64,000 nt of DNA from Candidatus Marithrix sp. (GTDB lineage: Bacteria > Pseudomonadota > Gammaproteobacteria > Beggiatoales > Beggiatoaceae). Both the position numbers and the translations under genes were made by a program. A model generated the notes under the pieces. That model saw only the letters and a list, made by a program, of their open reading frames with translations. It made no database searches and was not told the DNA's origin. Shown here piece by piece: positions 1-8,374 of the stretch (position 1 is its first letter; every line of letters begins with the position of its first letter). The stretch lies in NCBI GenBank assembly GCA_016744775.1, contig JADGDS010000006.1, forward strand, positions 171,375-235,374. Direction: 5' to 3'.

Positions 1-38
1 AAACATGATTAGCCAAAATCTATTCCTTATACTAAGCA

Positions 39-1271
39 CTACAACTCCTTAATAAAAACCTTAGAATTACGCTGAAAATTATATAAGCTACGTCGTGACA
101 CTGGTAAAGATTCTAAATCTGCCGCTACAAATCCTCTTTCTTGAAACCAATGTGCTGTACGTGTTGTCAGTACAAACAAGCTATTAATACCTAGTTGTTT
201 CGCTTGACGTTCTACAAAACTTAATACAGCATCGCCACGATTACTACCACGATAGTTATTATGAACCACTAAACATGCTAGTTCTGCCATTTTATCTTCA
301 ATAAATGGATACATTGCAGCAGCAGCTATAATCATACCTTCTCGTTTTTGTACTATAAAATCTTCAATTTCCATTTCTAGCTTTTCATGAGAGCGGCGTA
401 CTAAGATCCCTTGTTCTTCTAAAGGTTTTATTAAAGCCAAAATACCAGCAACATCTTCAATTGTAGCTTGGCGCATTTGATCAAAGGGATCAATACTAAT
501 TAATGTACCAATACCATCACGTGTAAATAATTCTTGTAATAAGGCTCCTTCAATTTGTTGATCTAGTATATGTACTCGTTTTACATGGTTTTCACAAGCT
601 TTTACTGCATGAAAAAAATGTTCTCGCGCTTCATGTAAACTTAATTCTCGTTTAGTTTGCGGCTGCTGAGTTAAACAAATCCATTTATCCGCTTTTAAAC
701 TTATTGCCACTCTCATTGCCACTTCTTCTGTTAGCAAATTAAATACTTCACCAGTTAATGAATAACCAATTGGAGATATTACTACAATTGAAGCTTGATC
801 AAGTTGATGATTAATCGCAGCAGCATCAACACCACGAACTTCGCCAGTGTAACAATAATCAACTCCATCACGTATTCCAAATGGACGCGCTGTAATAAAA
901 TTACCACTTATAGTAGTAATTTTACTATTTGTTACCGGTGAATTAGTTAAACCCATAGATAACAAAGCTTCAATCTCACTAGTAACTTCACCACTAGCTG
1001 CTTTGACACATTGAAGCGCAATTTCATCGGTAACACGAATACCATTTACATAACGTGATTGTTGTTTACGTGCCTCTAATTCATCTTCAATTTGTGGGCG
1101 AATACCGGGCACTAATATTAAACGAATACCTAAACTATTCAATAAAGCAACATCATGAATTAAACTAGGATTTTGTTGTAAAACCTCGCCACCAAAGGAA
1201 ATAACAAAAGTACACCCTCTATGAGCATGTATATAAGGTGAGGCACTTCTAAACCAATTTACAAAATTCAT
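39..1271 (-). CDS. argA: N-acetylglutamate synthase (amino-acid N-acetyltransferase)
   Basis: Catalyses the first step of arginine synthesis, acetylating glutamate with acetyl-CoA in the cytoplasm. The 410-aa product has the two-part ArgA layout: an amino-acid-kinase-like domain over roughly residues 20-265 (ISFGGEVLQ, LVPGIRPQ, TISGNFITARPFG) and a GNAT acetyltransferase domain over roughly 270-405 (LACLVVHNNYRGSNRGDAV for acetyl-CoA binding, then WFQERGF). It is slightly shorter than enterobacterial ArgA (about 440 aa). The start is the ATG that reads MNFVNWFRSASPYI, typical of the family. It lies divergent from the small coiled-coil gene; argE follows that gene, so acetylation and deacetylation steps sit close together. 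This implies the linear arginine route rather than the ArgJ cycle (inference). Confidence 0.96.
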   Translation of the reverse strand: MNFVNWFRSASPYIHAHRGCTFVISFGGEVLQQNPSLIHDVALLNSLGIRLILVPGIRPQIEDELEARKQQSRYVNGIRVTDEIALQCVKAASGEVTSEIEALLSMGLTNSPVTNSKITTISGNFITARPFGIRDGVDYCYTGEVRGVDAAAINHQLDQASIVVISPIGYSLTGEVFNLLTEEVAMRVAISLKADKWICLTQQPQTKRELSLHEAREHFFHAVKACENHVKRVHILDQQIEGALLQELFTRDGIGTLISIDPFDQMRQATIEDVAGILALIKPLEEQGILVRRSHEKLEMEIEDFIVQKREGMIIAAAAMYPFIEDKMAELACLVVHNNYRGSNRGDAVLSFVERQAKQLGINSLFVLTTRTAHWFQERGFVAADLESLPVSRRSLYNFQRNSKVFIKEL

Positions 1272-1357
1272 ACAAATAATTTGACTAATAGAAAAAAACG
1301 GTTAATACTTAACCCATAACAACATTTAATTATTAATGACAACAAGGATATTTACTG

Positions 1358-1672
1358 ATGACAATAAAAACATCAAGATCAAAAACAACATCATCAAAAA
1401 CTCGTGCCACAATTCAAACATCTCAGCGAGAAGAAAATATTCGTTTAAGAGCTGATATTAAACGTTTGCGCATTGAAAAGGAAAATTTACGACAACAAAC
1501 TTTGAAGTTGCAAAAGCAAGTTGCCGGATTGAATGAAGAAATCTTACTTCTTCGTGATGAAATTCAAGAAGAACAAGCAATGTCTTCTGATAAAGACATT
1601 GATCTTGCTACTGAAAATGTGTTTTATCAGATTTTACAAGAGGAACATTTAAAGGGTTGTTGGGATCGTTAA
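1358..1672 (+). CDS. small basic coiled-coil protein, unknown function
   Basis: A 104-aa protein that I do not recognise. The first 25 residues are rich in Lys, Arg, Ser and Thr; residues about 25-75 form a heptad-like coiled coil with alternating Leu, Ile and charged residues (RLRADIKRLRIEKENLRQQ); the tail is acidic. There is no signal peptide or membrane segment. An AAGGA lies about 11 nt before the ATG, which supports translation. Its 3' end overlaps the 3' end of argE by 24 nt on the opposite strand, so the last residues are constrained by both genes. The charge pattern would fit a nucleic-acid-associated or scaffold role, but that is speculation. Confidence 0.7.
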   Translation: MTIKTSRSKTTSSKTRATIQTSQREENIRLRADIKRLRIEKENLRQQTLKLQKQVAGLNEEILLLRDEIQEEQAMSSDKDIDLATENVFYQILQEEHLKGCWDR

Positions 1673-2806
1673 TTGCTTGATCATTTGCGTTAATATATCA
1701 ATCATTGGTTGCAAACTCTTTAATGTGATAAATTCATCAGGTTGGTGTGCCTGTGCAATATTACCCGGACCTAAAATAATGGTATCCATGCCCAAATCTT
1801 TTAAATATGGTGCTTCAGTTGCGAATGCGACGGATTCAGCACTGTAATTTGTTAAACGTTCTGCAATTTGAACAATCTCAGCTTCAGCAGGCGTTTCTAT
1901 AGCTTCAATACCTTGAAATAGTGCTACAAATTCTACTTTTAAGCCGCTATCTTTTAAGATATTTTGGATACGTTCTCGTAATATTGCGCGTAATTCATCT
2001 ATAGCCATTCCCGGTAATGGGCGCAAATCTAAGTGTAATTCACAATCTGCACAAATTCTATTCGGATTATCGCCACCATGAATATGTCCTAAATTCATTG
2101 TTGGTACTGGTACCGCAAAGAAGGGATTATTATAACGCGCTTGCAATTCAGTTCGCCATTTTCTTAATTCTTCTATTACCAGATACATAGCTTCTAAAGC
2201 ACTATTGCCTAAACTAGGATCACTAGAATGTCCAGACAAACCACGTATTTTAATAGCTTCCATGAAAATACCTTTGTGCATTCTTACTGGGCGTAAACCC
2301 GTAGGTTCTCCTATTATACTATGACGCGCTTTTGGATAACCAGCCGCCGCTAAAGCACGCGCACCTGACATGCTAGTTTCTTCATCAGCCGTAGCTAGAA
2401 TTATTAAAGGTTTAGTCAAGGAATTTGCTGAAAATTGAGCAGCCGCTGTAAGTGCCAAGGCAAAAAAGGCTTTCATATCAGAAGTGCCTAAACCATATAA
2501 ACGATTATCTGCCTCCTTTAACTTAAAAGGATCAGATTGCCAAGCACCAAAATCATAAGGCACAGTATCTGTATGCCCAGATAAGACTAAACCACCATCA
2601 CCACTACCTAAAGTAGCGACTAAATTAAATTTACCAGAATATTCTGGTACTGGCAAAATTTCAACTTTAAAACCTAAATCTTGACACCAATGAGCTAACA
2701 AGTCAATTACAGCTTTATTACTTTGATCTTCTTTAGGATTGGTACAACTAATGGATGGAATTGCAATTAATTCACTAATCATTGTTAAGACTGAAGGGAT
2801 TTTCAT
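1649..2806 (-). CDS. argE: acetylornithine deacetylase
   Basis: M20-family metallohydrolase that removes acetate from N-acetylornithine to give ornithine. The 385-aa product carries the expected metal-site blocks: SGHTDTVPYD near residues 76-85 (first His/Asp ligands), the TADEETSMSGARAL block near 139-152 with the catalytic Glu, and GEPTGLRP near 166-173. The dimerisation domain follows (MHKGIFMEAIKIRGLSGHSS), and the C-terminal AHQPDEF supplies the last His ligand. Length matches E. coli ArgE (383 aa). The related DapE is less likely given the close match of the GEPT/LRP block and the proximity of argA. It ends inside the small coiled-coil gene, convergent with it. Confidence 0.92.
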   Translation of the reverse strand: MKIPSVLTMISELIAIPSISCTNPKEDQSNKAVIDLLAHWCQDLGFKVEILPVPEYSGKFNLVATLGSGDGGLVLSGHTDTVPYDFGAWQSDPFKLKEADNRLYGLGTSDMKAFFALALTAAAQFSANSLTKPLIILATADEETSMSGARALAAAGYPKARHSIIGEPTGLRPVRMHKGIFMEAIKIRGLSGHSSDPSLGNSALEAMYLVIEELRKWRTELQARYNNPFFAVPVPTMNLGHIHGGDNPNRICADCELHLDLRPLPGMAIDELRAILRERIQNILKDSGLKVEFVALFQGIEAIETPAEAEIVQIAERLTNYSAESVAFATEAPYLKDLGMDTIILGPGNIAQAHQPDEFITLKSLQPMIDILTQMIKQLTIPTTL

Positions 2807-2870
2807 ATTTATATGCCTAAAATAAATAAAAGAGTTAAAATATTAACATATAAGCAAAGAAAGGAAAATT

Positions 2871-3416
2871 ATGTCTGAAGAAGAAGAAGAAACTTACAAT
2901 AAGGATGATGTTGTCGCCTTGCTATTAGATAGACGACAAGTTGAAGCACAAAGCATTATAAAAAACCATGTAATTCTTGCCATGGTAACAGGTATGATAC
3001 CCATTCCTATATTGGATGCAGTTTCTTTAGTGAATACACAATTTACCATGTTACAGCGTTTATCGATGTTGTATGAAATACCATTTACTGAGTTTAAAAA
3101 ATCTTTACTTATTTCATTAACTGCTGGTGCTTTACCAGTGGTTGGTGTAGTGGGTATGAGTAGTTTTCTCAAAGTAATTCCCGGAATTGGTAGTTTGGCA
3201 GGAAGTGCCAGCGTATCCATCTCTGGAGGAACAATTACTTATGCGGTAGGTAGAGTATTTATTCAGCATTTTGAACAAGGCGGAGATTTTGAGAATTTGG
3301 ACATGGATGCCGCAAAATCACACCTAAAACAAGAATTAGAAACAGGAAAGCAGTTTGCTAGCAGTCTTATAAGTGAAGTCAAGACTTTAATAGCAGAAAA
3401 AAAGAATAAGGAATAA
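2871..3416 (+). CDS. DUF697 family membrane-associated protein
   Basis: A 181-aa protein of the DUF697 (YcjF-tail-like) family. The evidence is the core running from RRQVEAQSIIKNHVILA through IPIPILDAVSLVNTQFTML and the Gly/Ala-rich hydrophobic stretches at about residues 35-55 and 82-105. The N-terminus is very acidic (SEEEEET) and the C-terminus is a charged helix. No enzyme motif is visible. The family is usually found beside GTPases or as stand-alone inner-membrane proteins; no GTPase is adjacent here. AAGGAAAATT directly before the ATG is a good ribosome binding site. A 56-aa membrane ORF follows after 3 nt, suggesting co-translation. Confidence 0.75.
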   Translation: MSEEEEETYNKDDVVALLLDRRQVEAQSIIKNHVILAMVTGMIPIPILDAVSLVNTQFTMLQRLSMLYEIPFTEFKKSLLISLTAGALPVVGVVGMSSFLKVIPGIGSLAGSASVSISGGTITYAVGRVFIQHFEQGGDFENLDMDAAKSHLKQELETGKQFASSLISEVKTLIAEKKNKE

Positions 3417-3419
3417 ATC

Positions 3420-3590
3420 ATGATAACAGAAACACAAACACCTTATGGCTCCATAACAGCAGTTACCAGTTCCATAAAAGCATTGGCTATAACACACCCA
3501 GTTAGTTTATCATTTAGTGCTGGTTTATTGCTAGGATTAACGATATATCATAAACTATGTAAACGTAGGAAAAACAAAATAACAAGCTAA
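3420..3590 (+). CDS. small single-span membrane protein, unknown
   Basis: A 56-codon ORF starting three bases after the stop of the DUF697 gene. The N-terminal half is polar with Thr and Ser (MITETQTPYGS). Residues about 27-44 are hydrophobic (PVSLSFSAGLLLGLTIYH) and could span the membrane, and the end is strongly basic (KLCKRRKNK), as expected for a cytoplasmic positive tail. The tight spacing and membrane character suggest it works with the DUF697 protein. The purine-rich end of the upstream gene (AAGAATAAGGAATAA) offers a ribosome site. It is too short to identify by family. Confidence 0.5.
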   Translation: MITETQTPYGSITAVTSSIKALAITHPVSLSFSAGLLLGLTIYHKLCKRRKNKITS

Positions 3591-3604
3591 ATATAAGCTT
3601 GTAG

Positions 3605-3622
3605 GGTCGGTGATAACCGACC
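3605..3622. terminator. perfect 7-bp hairpin between convergent genes
   Basis: GGTCGGT, loop GATA, ACCGACC. It lies between the plus-strand 56-aa ORF and the minus-strand NamZ-like gene, so it may stop transcripts from both sides. There is no clear T-run on the plus side, so an alternative reading is a small dispersed repeat. Confidence 0.4.
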
Positions 3623-3633
3623 AATGTGATTTA

Positions 3634-4824
3634 TTAATACAACAAATATGGTTGCCGAATTTTAGCCCATTCTTGTTCATCCTTTCTTAATCGTTCATCA
3701 AATTGCGCTGGATTCATATTGGGATCGTCCACGAATTCTCGTAGGAATGTTCCCCCAGTTAATAAATCAATCGCAAGTTTTTCAGTTTCATACTCATAAG
3801 CAAATTTACGCCAAATTTCATAATCAGGATATTCTAGGCGGATGGCTTTTAGTAGCAAGGCGGCAAGTCGATAGGGTTGGAATTGTTCATGTTGATATGA
3901 TGGATTATCGGTATGGATTTGTATTCCTGAACACATTTTGCCAACATGTTTGTGAAAGGTTGGCTCAAAATAGCAGCGTCTAAGAAAACATCCATTTAAC
4001 CATTTGGATTCTAAAGCATTCATTCGATTTAGTATTAAATCAAAATCAATATCAGGTGCGCCAATCACTTCAAGGGCAGTTGTTGTGCCTCGCCCCTCTG
4101 ATAATGTAGTAGCTTCAAACAGCACAGTGCCGGGGAAGCAGCGAGTCATATTTAGACTTGCTGCATTCGGACTTGGATTAACCCATGAAAGTTCAAAAGC
4201 TGGCCATCCAGTGTCTGGATTATAGTCAGTCATTGCTATAACTTTAAAATCTAAATCCAGTTTTTTCCAGTCAACAAACCATTTAGCTAGCTCTCCAAAA
4301 GTTAGACCATGTCTCATTATAAGCGGAGCTGCCCCGACAAAACTTTCCCAACCTTCTTCAAGAATCGTGCCCTCAATTGGTCGTCCGGCTGGATTTGGAC
4401 GATCAAGAATCCAGATAGTTTTTCCATGTTCAGCACATGCTTCCAACATATAAAAAAGTGTTGTCACATAAGTGTAGATTCTAGTACCAATGTCTTGAAG
4501 ATCGACAAGAATAACATCAAATGTATCCATCATTTCTTTAGTAGGATATCTAACTTCGCCGTACAAACTGAAAATTGGTATTCCATATTGTGGATCAGTA
4601 TAATTTTCGGTTTCGATCATATTATCTTGCTTATCACCTCGCATTCCATGCTGTGGACCAAAGGCAGAGACAAGATTGATTTTTGGACATGCCATTAAGG
4701 CATCGAGACTATGCTGACACTCGCTAGTTAAAGAGGCAGAATGCCCTAGTAAGGCAACACGATGACCTTCAAGTAAGGCTTGAAATTCTTGATTTTCAAG
4801 AAAATTGTCTATTCCTAGTTTCAT
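3634..4824 (-). CDS. DUF1343 / NamZ-like exo-beta-N-acetylmuramidase
   Basis: A 396-aa member of the DUF1343 family, whose characterised member NamZ removes N-acetylmuramic acid from the non-reducing end of peptidoglycan fragments. Family blocks seen: RVALLGHSASL near residue 22, FGPQHGMRGDKQDNM near 54-68, IFSLYGEVRYPT, the DLQDIGTRIYTYVTTL block near 105-122, WILDRPNPAGRP near 136-147, and the FPGTVLFEATTLSEGRGT block near 220-237. No signal peptide or lipobox is visible, so it would act in the cytoplasm, perhaps on imported muropeptides; this is inference. Shorter upstream extension was not found. It is convergent with the DUF697 operon and divergent from glyQ. Confidence 0.85.
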   Translation of the reverse strand: MKLGIDNFLENQEFQALLEGHRVALLGHSASLTSECQHSLDALMACPKINLVSAFGPQHGMRGDKQDNMIETENYTDPQYGIPIFSLYGEVRYPTKEMMDTFDVILVDLQDIGTRIYTYVTTLFYMLEACAEHGKTIWILDRPNPAGRPIEGTILEEGWESFVGAAPLIMRHGLTFGELAKWFVDWKKLDLDFKVIAMTDYNPDTGWPAFELSWVNPSPNAASLNMTRCFPGTVLFEATTLSEGRGTTTALEVIGAPDIDFDLILNRMNALESKWLNGCFLRRCYFEPTFHKHVGKMCSGIQIHTDNPSYQHEQFQPYRLAALLLKAIRLEYPDYEIWRKFAYEYETEKLAIDLLTGGTFLREFVDDPNMNPAQFDERLRKDEQEWAKIRQPYLLY

Positions 4825-4935
4825 GGTATTTTCAAAAAATTATTAGAGTATAACATTTTTACTGGCACAAAACCAAAGAAGTAATGTAAAATGTATAAGC
4901 AAAATATCATACACCAAAAATCAAAGGAAACATAA

Positions 4936-5823
4936 GTGTCATCAAAAGCAACATTTCAAGAATTAATTTTAAGCCTACAAAATTATTGGGCTGAGCAAGG
5001 TTGTGTTTTACAGCAACCATATGATATGGAGGTAGGAGCTGGAACTTTTCATCCTGCTACATTTTTAAGGGCTATTGGTCCAGAGCCGTGGAGTGCCGCT
5101 TATGTGCAACCTTCACGTCGTCCAACTGATGGGCGTTATGGTGAAAATCCTAACCGTTTACAACATTATTATCAATTTCAAGTGGTTATAAAGCCATCAC
5201 CTCTGAATATTCAGGATTTATATTTAAATTCATTAAAAATGCTAGGTATTAATCCCTTGGTGCATGATGTTCGTTTTGTAGAAGATAATTGGGAATCTCC
5301 TACTCTTGGAGCATGGGGTTTGGGTTGGGAAGTATGGCTTAATGGCATGGAAGTTACACAATTCACCTACTTTCAACAAGTAGGTGGCTTGGAATGTAAA
5401 CCAGTTACTGGTGAAATTACCTATGGTTTAGAACGTATAGCCATGTATTTACAAGGGGTAGAAAGTGTCTATGATTTAGTTTGGACTAATGGAGTTACTT
5501 ATGGAGACGTATTTCATCAGAATGAAGTAGAAATGTCAACTTATAATTTTGAACATGCTCCAGTTGATGATTTATTTAATTTTTTTGATATTTATGAACG
5601 CGAAAGTACTAATTTAATCGAAAAAAATTTACCTTTACCAGCTTATGAAATGATACTTAAAACTTCTCATACTTTTAATTTATTAGATGCACGTCATGCT
5701 ATTTCTGTTACTGAACGGCAACGTTATATTTTAAGAATACGAACTTTAGCACGTGCAGTAGCACAAGCTTATTATGATCGTCGTGAATCTTTAAATTTCC
5801 CAATGACTGCAAAGGAAGCTTAA
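4936..5823 (+). CDS. glyQ: glycine--tRNA ligase alpha subunit
   Basis: Catalytic alpha subunit of the bacterial alpha2beta2 glycyl-tRNA synthetase. The 295-aa product (E. coli 303 aa) is highly conserved: [20 protein letters not shown] at the N-terminus, then [20 protein letters not shown], the [20 protein letters not shown] block and the [13 protein letters not shown] block of the class II fold. The start codon is GTG, preceded at 8 nt by AAGGAA, which decides the start. Its stop is one base before the ATG of glyS, so the two subunits are translated together. Confidence 0.98.
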   Translation: MSSKATFQELILSLQNYWAEQGCVLQQPYDMEVGAGTFHPATFLRAIGPEPWSAAYVQPSRRPTDGRYGENPNRLQHYYQFQVVIKPSPLNIQDLYLNSLKMLGINPLVHDVRFVEDNWESPTLGAWGLGWEVWLNGMEVTQFTYFQQVGGLECKPVTGEITYGLERIAMYLQGVESVYDLVWTNGVTYGDVFHQNEVEMSTYNFEHAPVDDLFNFFDIYERESTNLIEKNLPLPAYEMILKTSHTFNLLDARHAISVTERQRYILRIRTLARAVAQAYYDRRESLNFPMTAKEA

Positions 5824-5824
5824 A

Positions 5825-7861
5825 ATGTCTGATACTCGTGATTTATTAATAGAAATTGGTACCGAAGAATTACCGCCTAAAGCTTTACCTAATTTATCTA
5901 AGGCTTTTGCAGAAGGCATTGTTAAGGGTTTACAAAAACAAGAAATTACTTATGAGAGCATCAGTGCTTTTGCAACTCCACGCCGTTTAGCTGTAATAAT
6001 TAAAGCAGCGGCAAGCGTGCAAGCAAATCGGCACACAGAAAGACGTGGACCATCTTTAAAGGCTGCTTTTGATGCCGAAGGGCAAGCCAGTAAAGCCGCT
6101 TTAGGATTTGCCCGTTCTTGCGGAGTTAATGTATCTGAATTAGAAAAATTAGAAACCAATAAAGGCTCGTGGTTAGTATATAAACACACTCAAAATGGAC
6201 AAGCAACTGCCAGTTTAATACCCACGATAATTGAAAATTCTCTAGCCGCTTTACCAATTCCAAAACGGATGCGTTGGGCAGATTTACCTTATGAATTTGT
6301 ACGCCCAGTACATTGGCTGGTTATTTTGTTTGGTATGGAGGTGATTGAAACTGAAATATTTGGAATTGCCAGTGGGCGTGAAACACGAGGACATCGTTTT
6401 CATCATCCTCAAGCTATTGTTTTAAATGATACTAATGATTATGTCTCTAGTTTAGAAAACCAAGGTTTTGTTATAGCTTCTTTTACTAAGCGTCGCGATA
6501 TGATACGTCAATTAGTCACAGAAGCCGCTAATGAATTACAAGGAGAAGCGGTTATTGATGATGACTTATTAGATGAAGTAACTTGTTTGGTAGAATATCC
6601 AGTTGTGATCACTGGTTCATTTGATAAACGATTTTTACAGGTACCAGCGGAAGCTTTGATCGCAGCCATGAAGGGTCATCAAAAATATTTTCATATCGTT
6701 GACTCAGAAAGAAAATTATTACCATTTTTTATCACCATAAGTAACATTCAAAGTCAACAACCAGACGTAATTCGCGCTGGTAATGAACGAGTAATTCGCC
6801 CACGATTAAGCGATGCTGTATTTTTCTGGCAACAAGATTGTTCTCACAGCTTAGATTCTCATATAGAGACTCTAAAAACAGTAATTTTCCAAAAACAACT
6901 AGGCAGTTTATATGACAAAAGCGAGCGAGTTGCTGAACTAACAGCAACAATTGCCAAACAAATAGGCGCAGATGAATTACAAGCAGTTCGTGCTGCTATG
7001 CTATCTAAGTGTGATTTAATGACGGAAATGGTAGCTGAATTCCCAGAATTACAAGGTATTATGGGAGAATACTATGCTCGTAATGATGAAGAAACAGCGG
7101 CAGTCGCAACAGCAATACGTGAACAATACATGCCACGTTTTGCTGGAGACGCGCTACCAACAACTAGTTTAGGGCAAGCATTATCAATCAGCGATAAATT
7201 AGATACATTAGTAGGTATATTTGGAATTGGTAAAGTTCCAACTGGAGATAAAGATCCGTTTGGATTACGTCGCGCCAGCATAGGCATATTAAGAATAATA
7301 ATAGAATGTGAATTAAAAATAGACTTACAAGAACTACTAACACCAAGTCAACCCAAGGTATTTGACTTCATATTAGAACGCTTACGCGCCTACTACCAAG
7401 AAAAAGGCTTTGAATTAGAAACCATAGACGCAGTATTAACATGTCGCCCAACATCACCATTAGATATAGACAAACGAATTCGAGGCATAGCCGCCTTCCG
7501 CAAATTACCAGAAGCAGAAAGCCTAGCCAGTGCCAACAAACGGATTCATAACATTCTAAAGAAAGCCAAAGAAACATACCCATCAGAACCAGATCAAACC
7601 TACTTCACAAACGTAGAAGAACGACACCTATATGACAAACTAGAAATAGTAAACGAAAAAATAGCCCCCTTAATAAAAATCGGAGACTACCAAACTGCCT
7701 TAACACACTTAGCTAGCTTAAGAGAAACAATAGATAAGTTTTTTGATAATGTGATGGTAATGGATAAAGATCAAACGGTACGTATAAACCGTTTGGCATT
7801 TCTGCAACAAATAAGAAACTTATTTTTGCAAATTGCTGATATTTCAAGATTGTCAGCTTAG
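5825..7861 (+). CDS. glyS: glycine--tRNA ligase beta subunit
   Basis: Beta subunit of glycyl-tRNA synthetase, responsible for tRNA recognition. The 678-aa product is close to E. coli GlyS (689 aa). Recognisable blocks: LLIEIGTEELPPKAL at the start, ATPRRLAV near 50, RRGPSLKAAFD near 73, PKRMRWADL near 143, VPAEALIAAMKGHQKYF near 273, and the HD-type region (AAMLSKCDLMTEMVAEFPEL) followed by a C-terminal DALR-like anticodon-binding helix bundle. Codon usage shifts visibly around residues 480-620, where CCA/CTA-rich codons appear, but the protein reads through normally. A 33-nt palindrome lies 30 nt downstream and probably ends the operon. Confidence 0.98.
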   Translation: MSDTRDLLIEIGTEELPPKALPNLSKAFAEGIVKGLQKQEITYESISAFATPRRLAVIIKAAASVQANRHTERRGPSLKAAFDAEGQASKAALGFARSCGVNVSELEKLETNKGSWLVYKHTQNGQATASLIPTIIENSLAALPIPKRMRWADLPYEFVRPVHWLVILFGMEVIETEIFGIASGRETRGHRFHHPQAIVLNDTNDYVSSLENQGFVIASFTKRRDMIRQLVTEAANELQGEAVIDDDLLDEVTCLVEYPVVITGSFDKRFLQVPAEALIAAMKGHQKYFHIVDSERKLLPFFITISNIQSQQPDVIRAGNERVIRPRLSDAVFFWQQDCSHSLDSHIETLKTVIFQKQLGSLYDKSERVAELTATIAKQIGADELQAVRAAMLSKCDLMTEMVAEFPELQGIMGEYYARNDEETAAVATAIREQYMPRFAGDALPTTSLGQALSISDKLDTLVGIFGIGKVPTGDKDPFGLRRASIGILRIIIECELKIDLQELLTPSQPKVFDFILERLRAYYQEKGFELETIDAVLTCRPTSPLDIDKRIRGIAAFRKLPEAESLASANKRIHNILKKAKETYPSEPDQTYFTNVEERHLYDKLEIVNEKIAPLIKIGDYQTALTHLASLRETIDKFFDNVMVMDKDQTVRINRLAFLQQIRNLFLQIADISRLSA

Positions 7862-7891
7862 CTATAGACTTTCATAAAAATCAAAACTTTC

Positions 7892-7924
7892 AGACCTGTC
7901 AGGTTTTAAAAACCTGACAGGTCT
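7892..7924. repeat. 33-nt palindrome, copy 1 (dispersed family)
   Basis: Left arm AGACCTGTCAGGTTTT, one central A, and a perfectly complementary right arm. It sits just after glyS and ends in a T-run, so it can serve as a terminator. Two further copies occur at 47262-47294 and 55568-55600, with one base pair of the stem swapped. Confidence 0.9.
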
Positions 7925-8129
7925 TTAGACCAAAAGATTTATCTATCTGAGTACAATAAATTAACATACTCATTAAATTTCCTCAATAACTTCCGCCTTT
8001 TTTCCAACAAATACTATAAGCCAACTTTTTAGATTTTCTAAATTTTTAATTTAATAACAATATATATCTTATAATATAGCAAATAGGCTCTCTTAGTACA
8101 ACGAATTATGTGGAGAAACGCGCCTTGGT
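7925..8129. other. AT-rich intergenic stretch, no gene seen
   Basis: Together with the palindrome before it and the promoter after it, this fills the 327 nt between glyS and the 61-aa ORF. No ORF, tRNA or recognised riboswitch structure was seen. A TATAAT at 8070-8075 could be a secondary -10 element, but no convincing -35 box is at the right distance. Confidence 0.5.
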
Positions 8130-8158
8130 TTGCAAACCCAGCCCAATGCAGATATAAT
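8130..8158 (+). promoter_or_regulatory. candidate promoter with overlapping 12-bp palindrome for orf61-hemA-prfA
   Basis: TTGCAA (8130-8135), a 17-nt spacer, then a perfect TATAAT (8153-8158), 30 nt before the ATG of the 61-aa ORF. The -35 box lies inside the perfect palindrome GGTTTGCAAACC (8127-8138), a possible operator site. The regulator is unknown. Confidence 0.5.
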
Positions 8159-8188
8159 TATCAATAAGTTCAGAAATAGGAATATTTA

Positions 8189-8374
8189 ATGGAAGTTCGT
8201 GTATTAAAACCAGAGGCTAATTTAATTGAAAATGAACCTTATCATGTTTGGATAGATGGACCATTGGCGCGAGAAATTGTCGAAGCCAGTACAGATACTA
8301 CTGTTGTAATTCATCCTTTGACTGATGATCGAGGAGTTTTGCCAATAGATAAGTTAAGCGAATCACTATTTTAA
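8189..8374 (+). CDS. 61-aa conserved-looking small protein upstream of hemA
   Basis: A soluble 61-aa protein of unknown function, acidic, with no signal peptide or membrane segment ([20 protein letters not shown] at the start, [11 protein letters not shown] in the middle). AGGA lies 9 nt before the ATG. Its stop codon overlaps the hemA start as TAATG, so it is translationally coupled to hemA. The arrangement suggests a role tied to the tetrapyrrole/translation operon, for example as a leader cistron controlling hemA, but nothing in the sequence proves it. Confidence 0.65.
   Translation: MEVRVLKPEANLIENEPYHVWIDGPLAREIVEASTDTTVVIHPLTDDRGVLPIDKLSESLF

Noticed and set aside
2894..3220. 108-codon minus-strand ORF across the DUF697 gene
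   Set aside because: Antisense shadow without ribosome site; the plus-strand frame has a clear family match and ribosome site.
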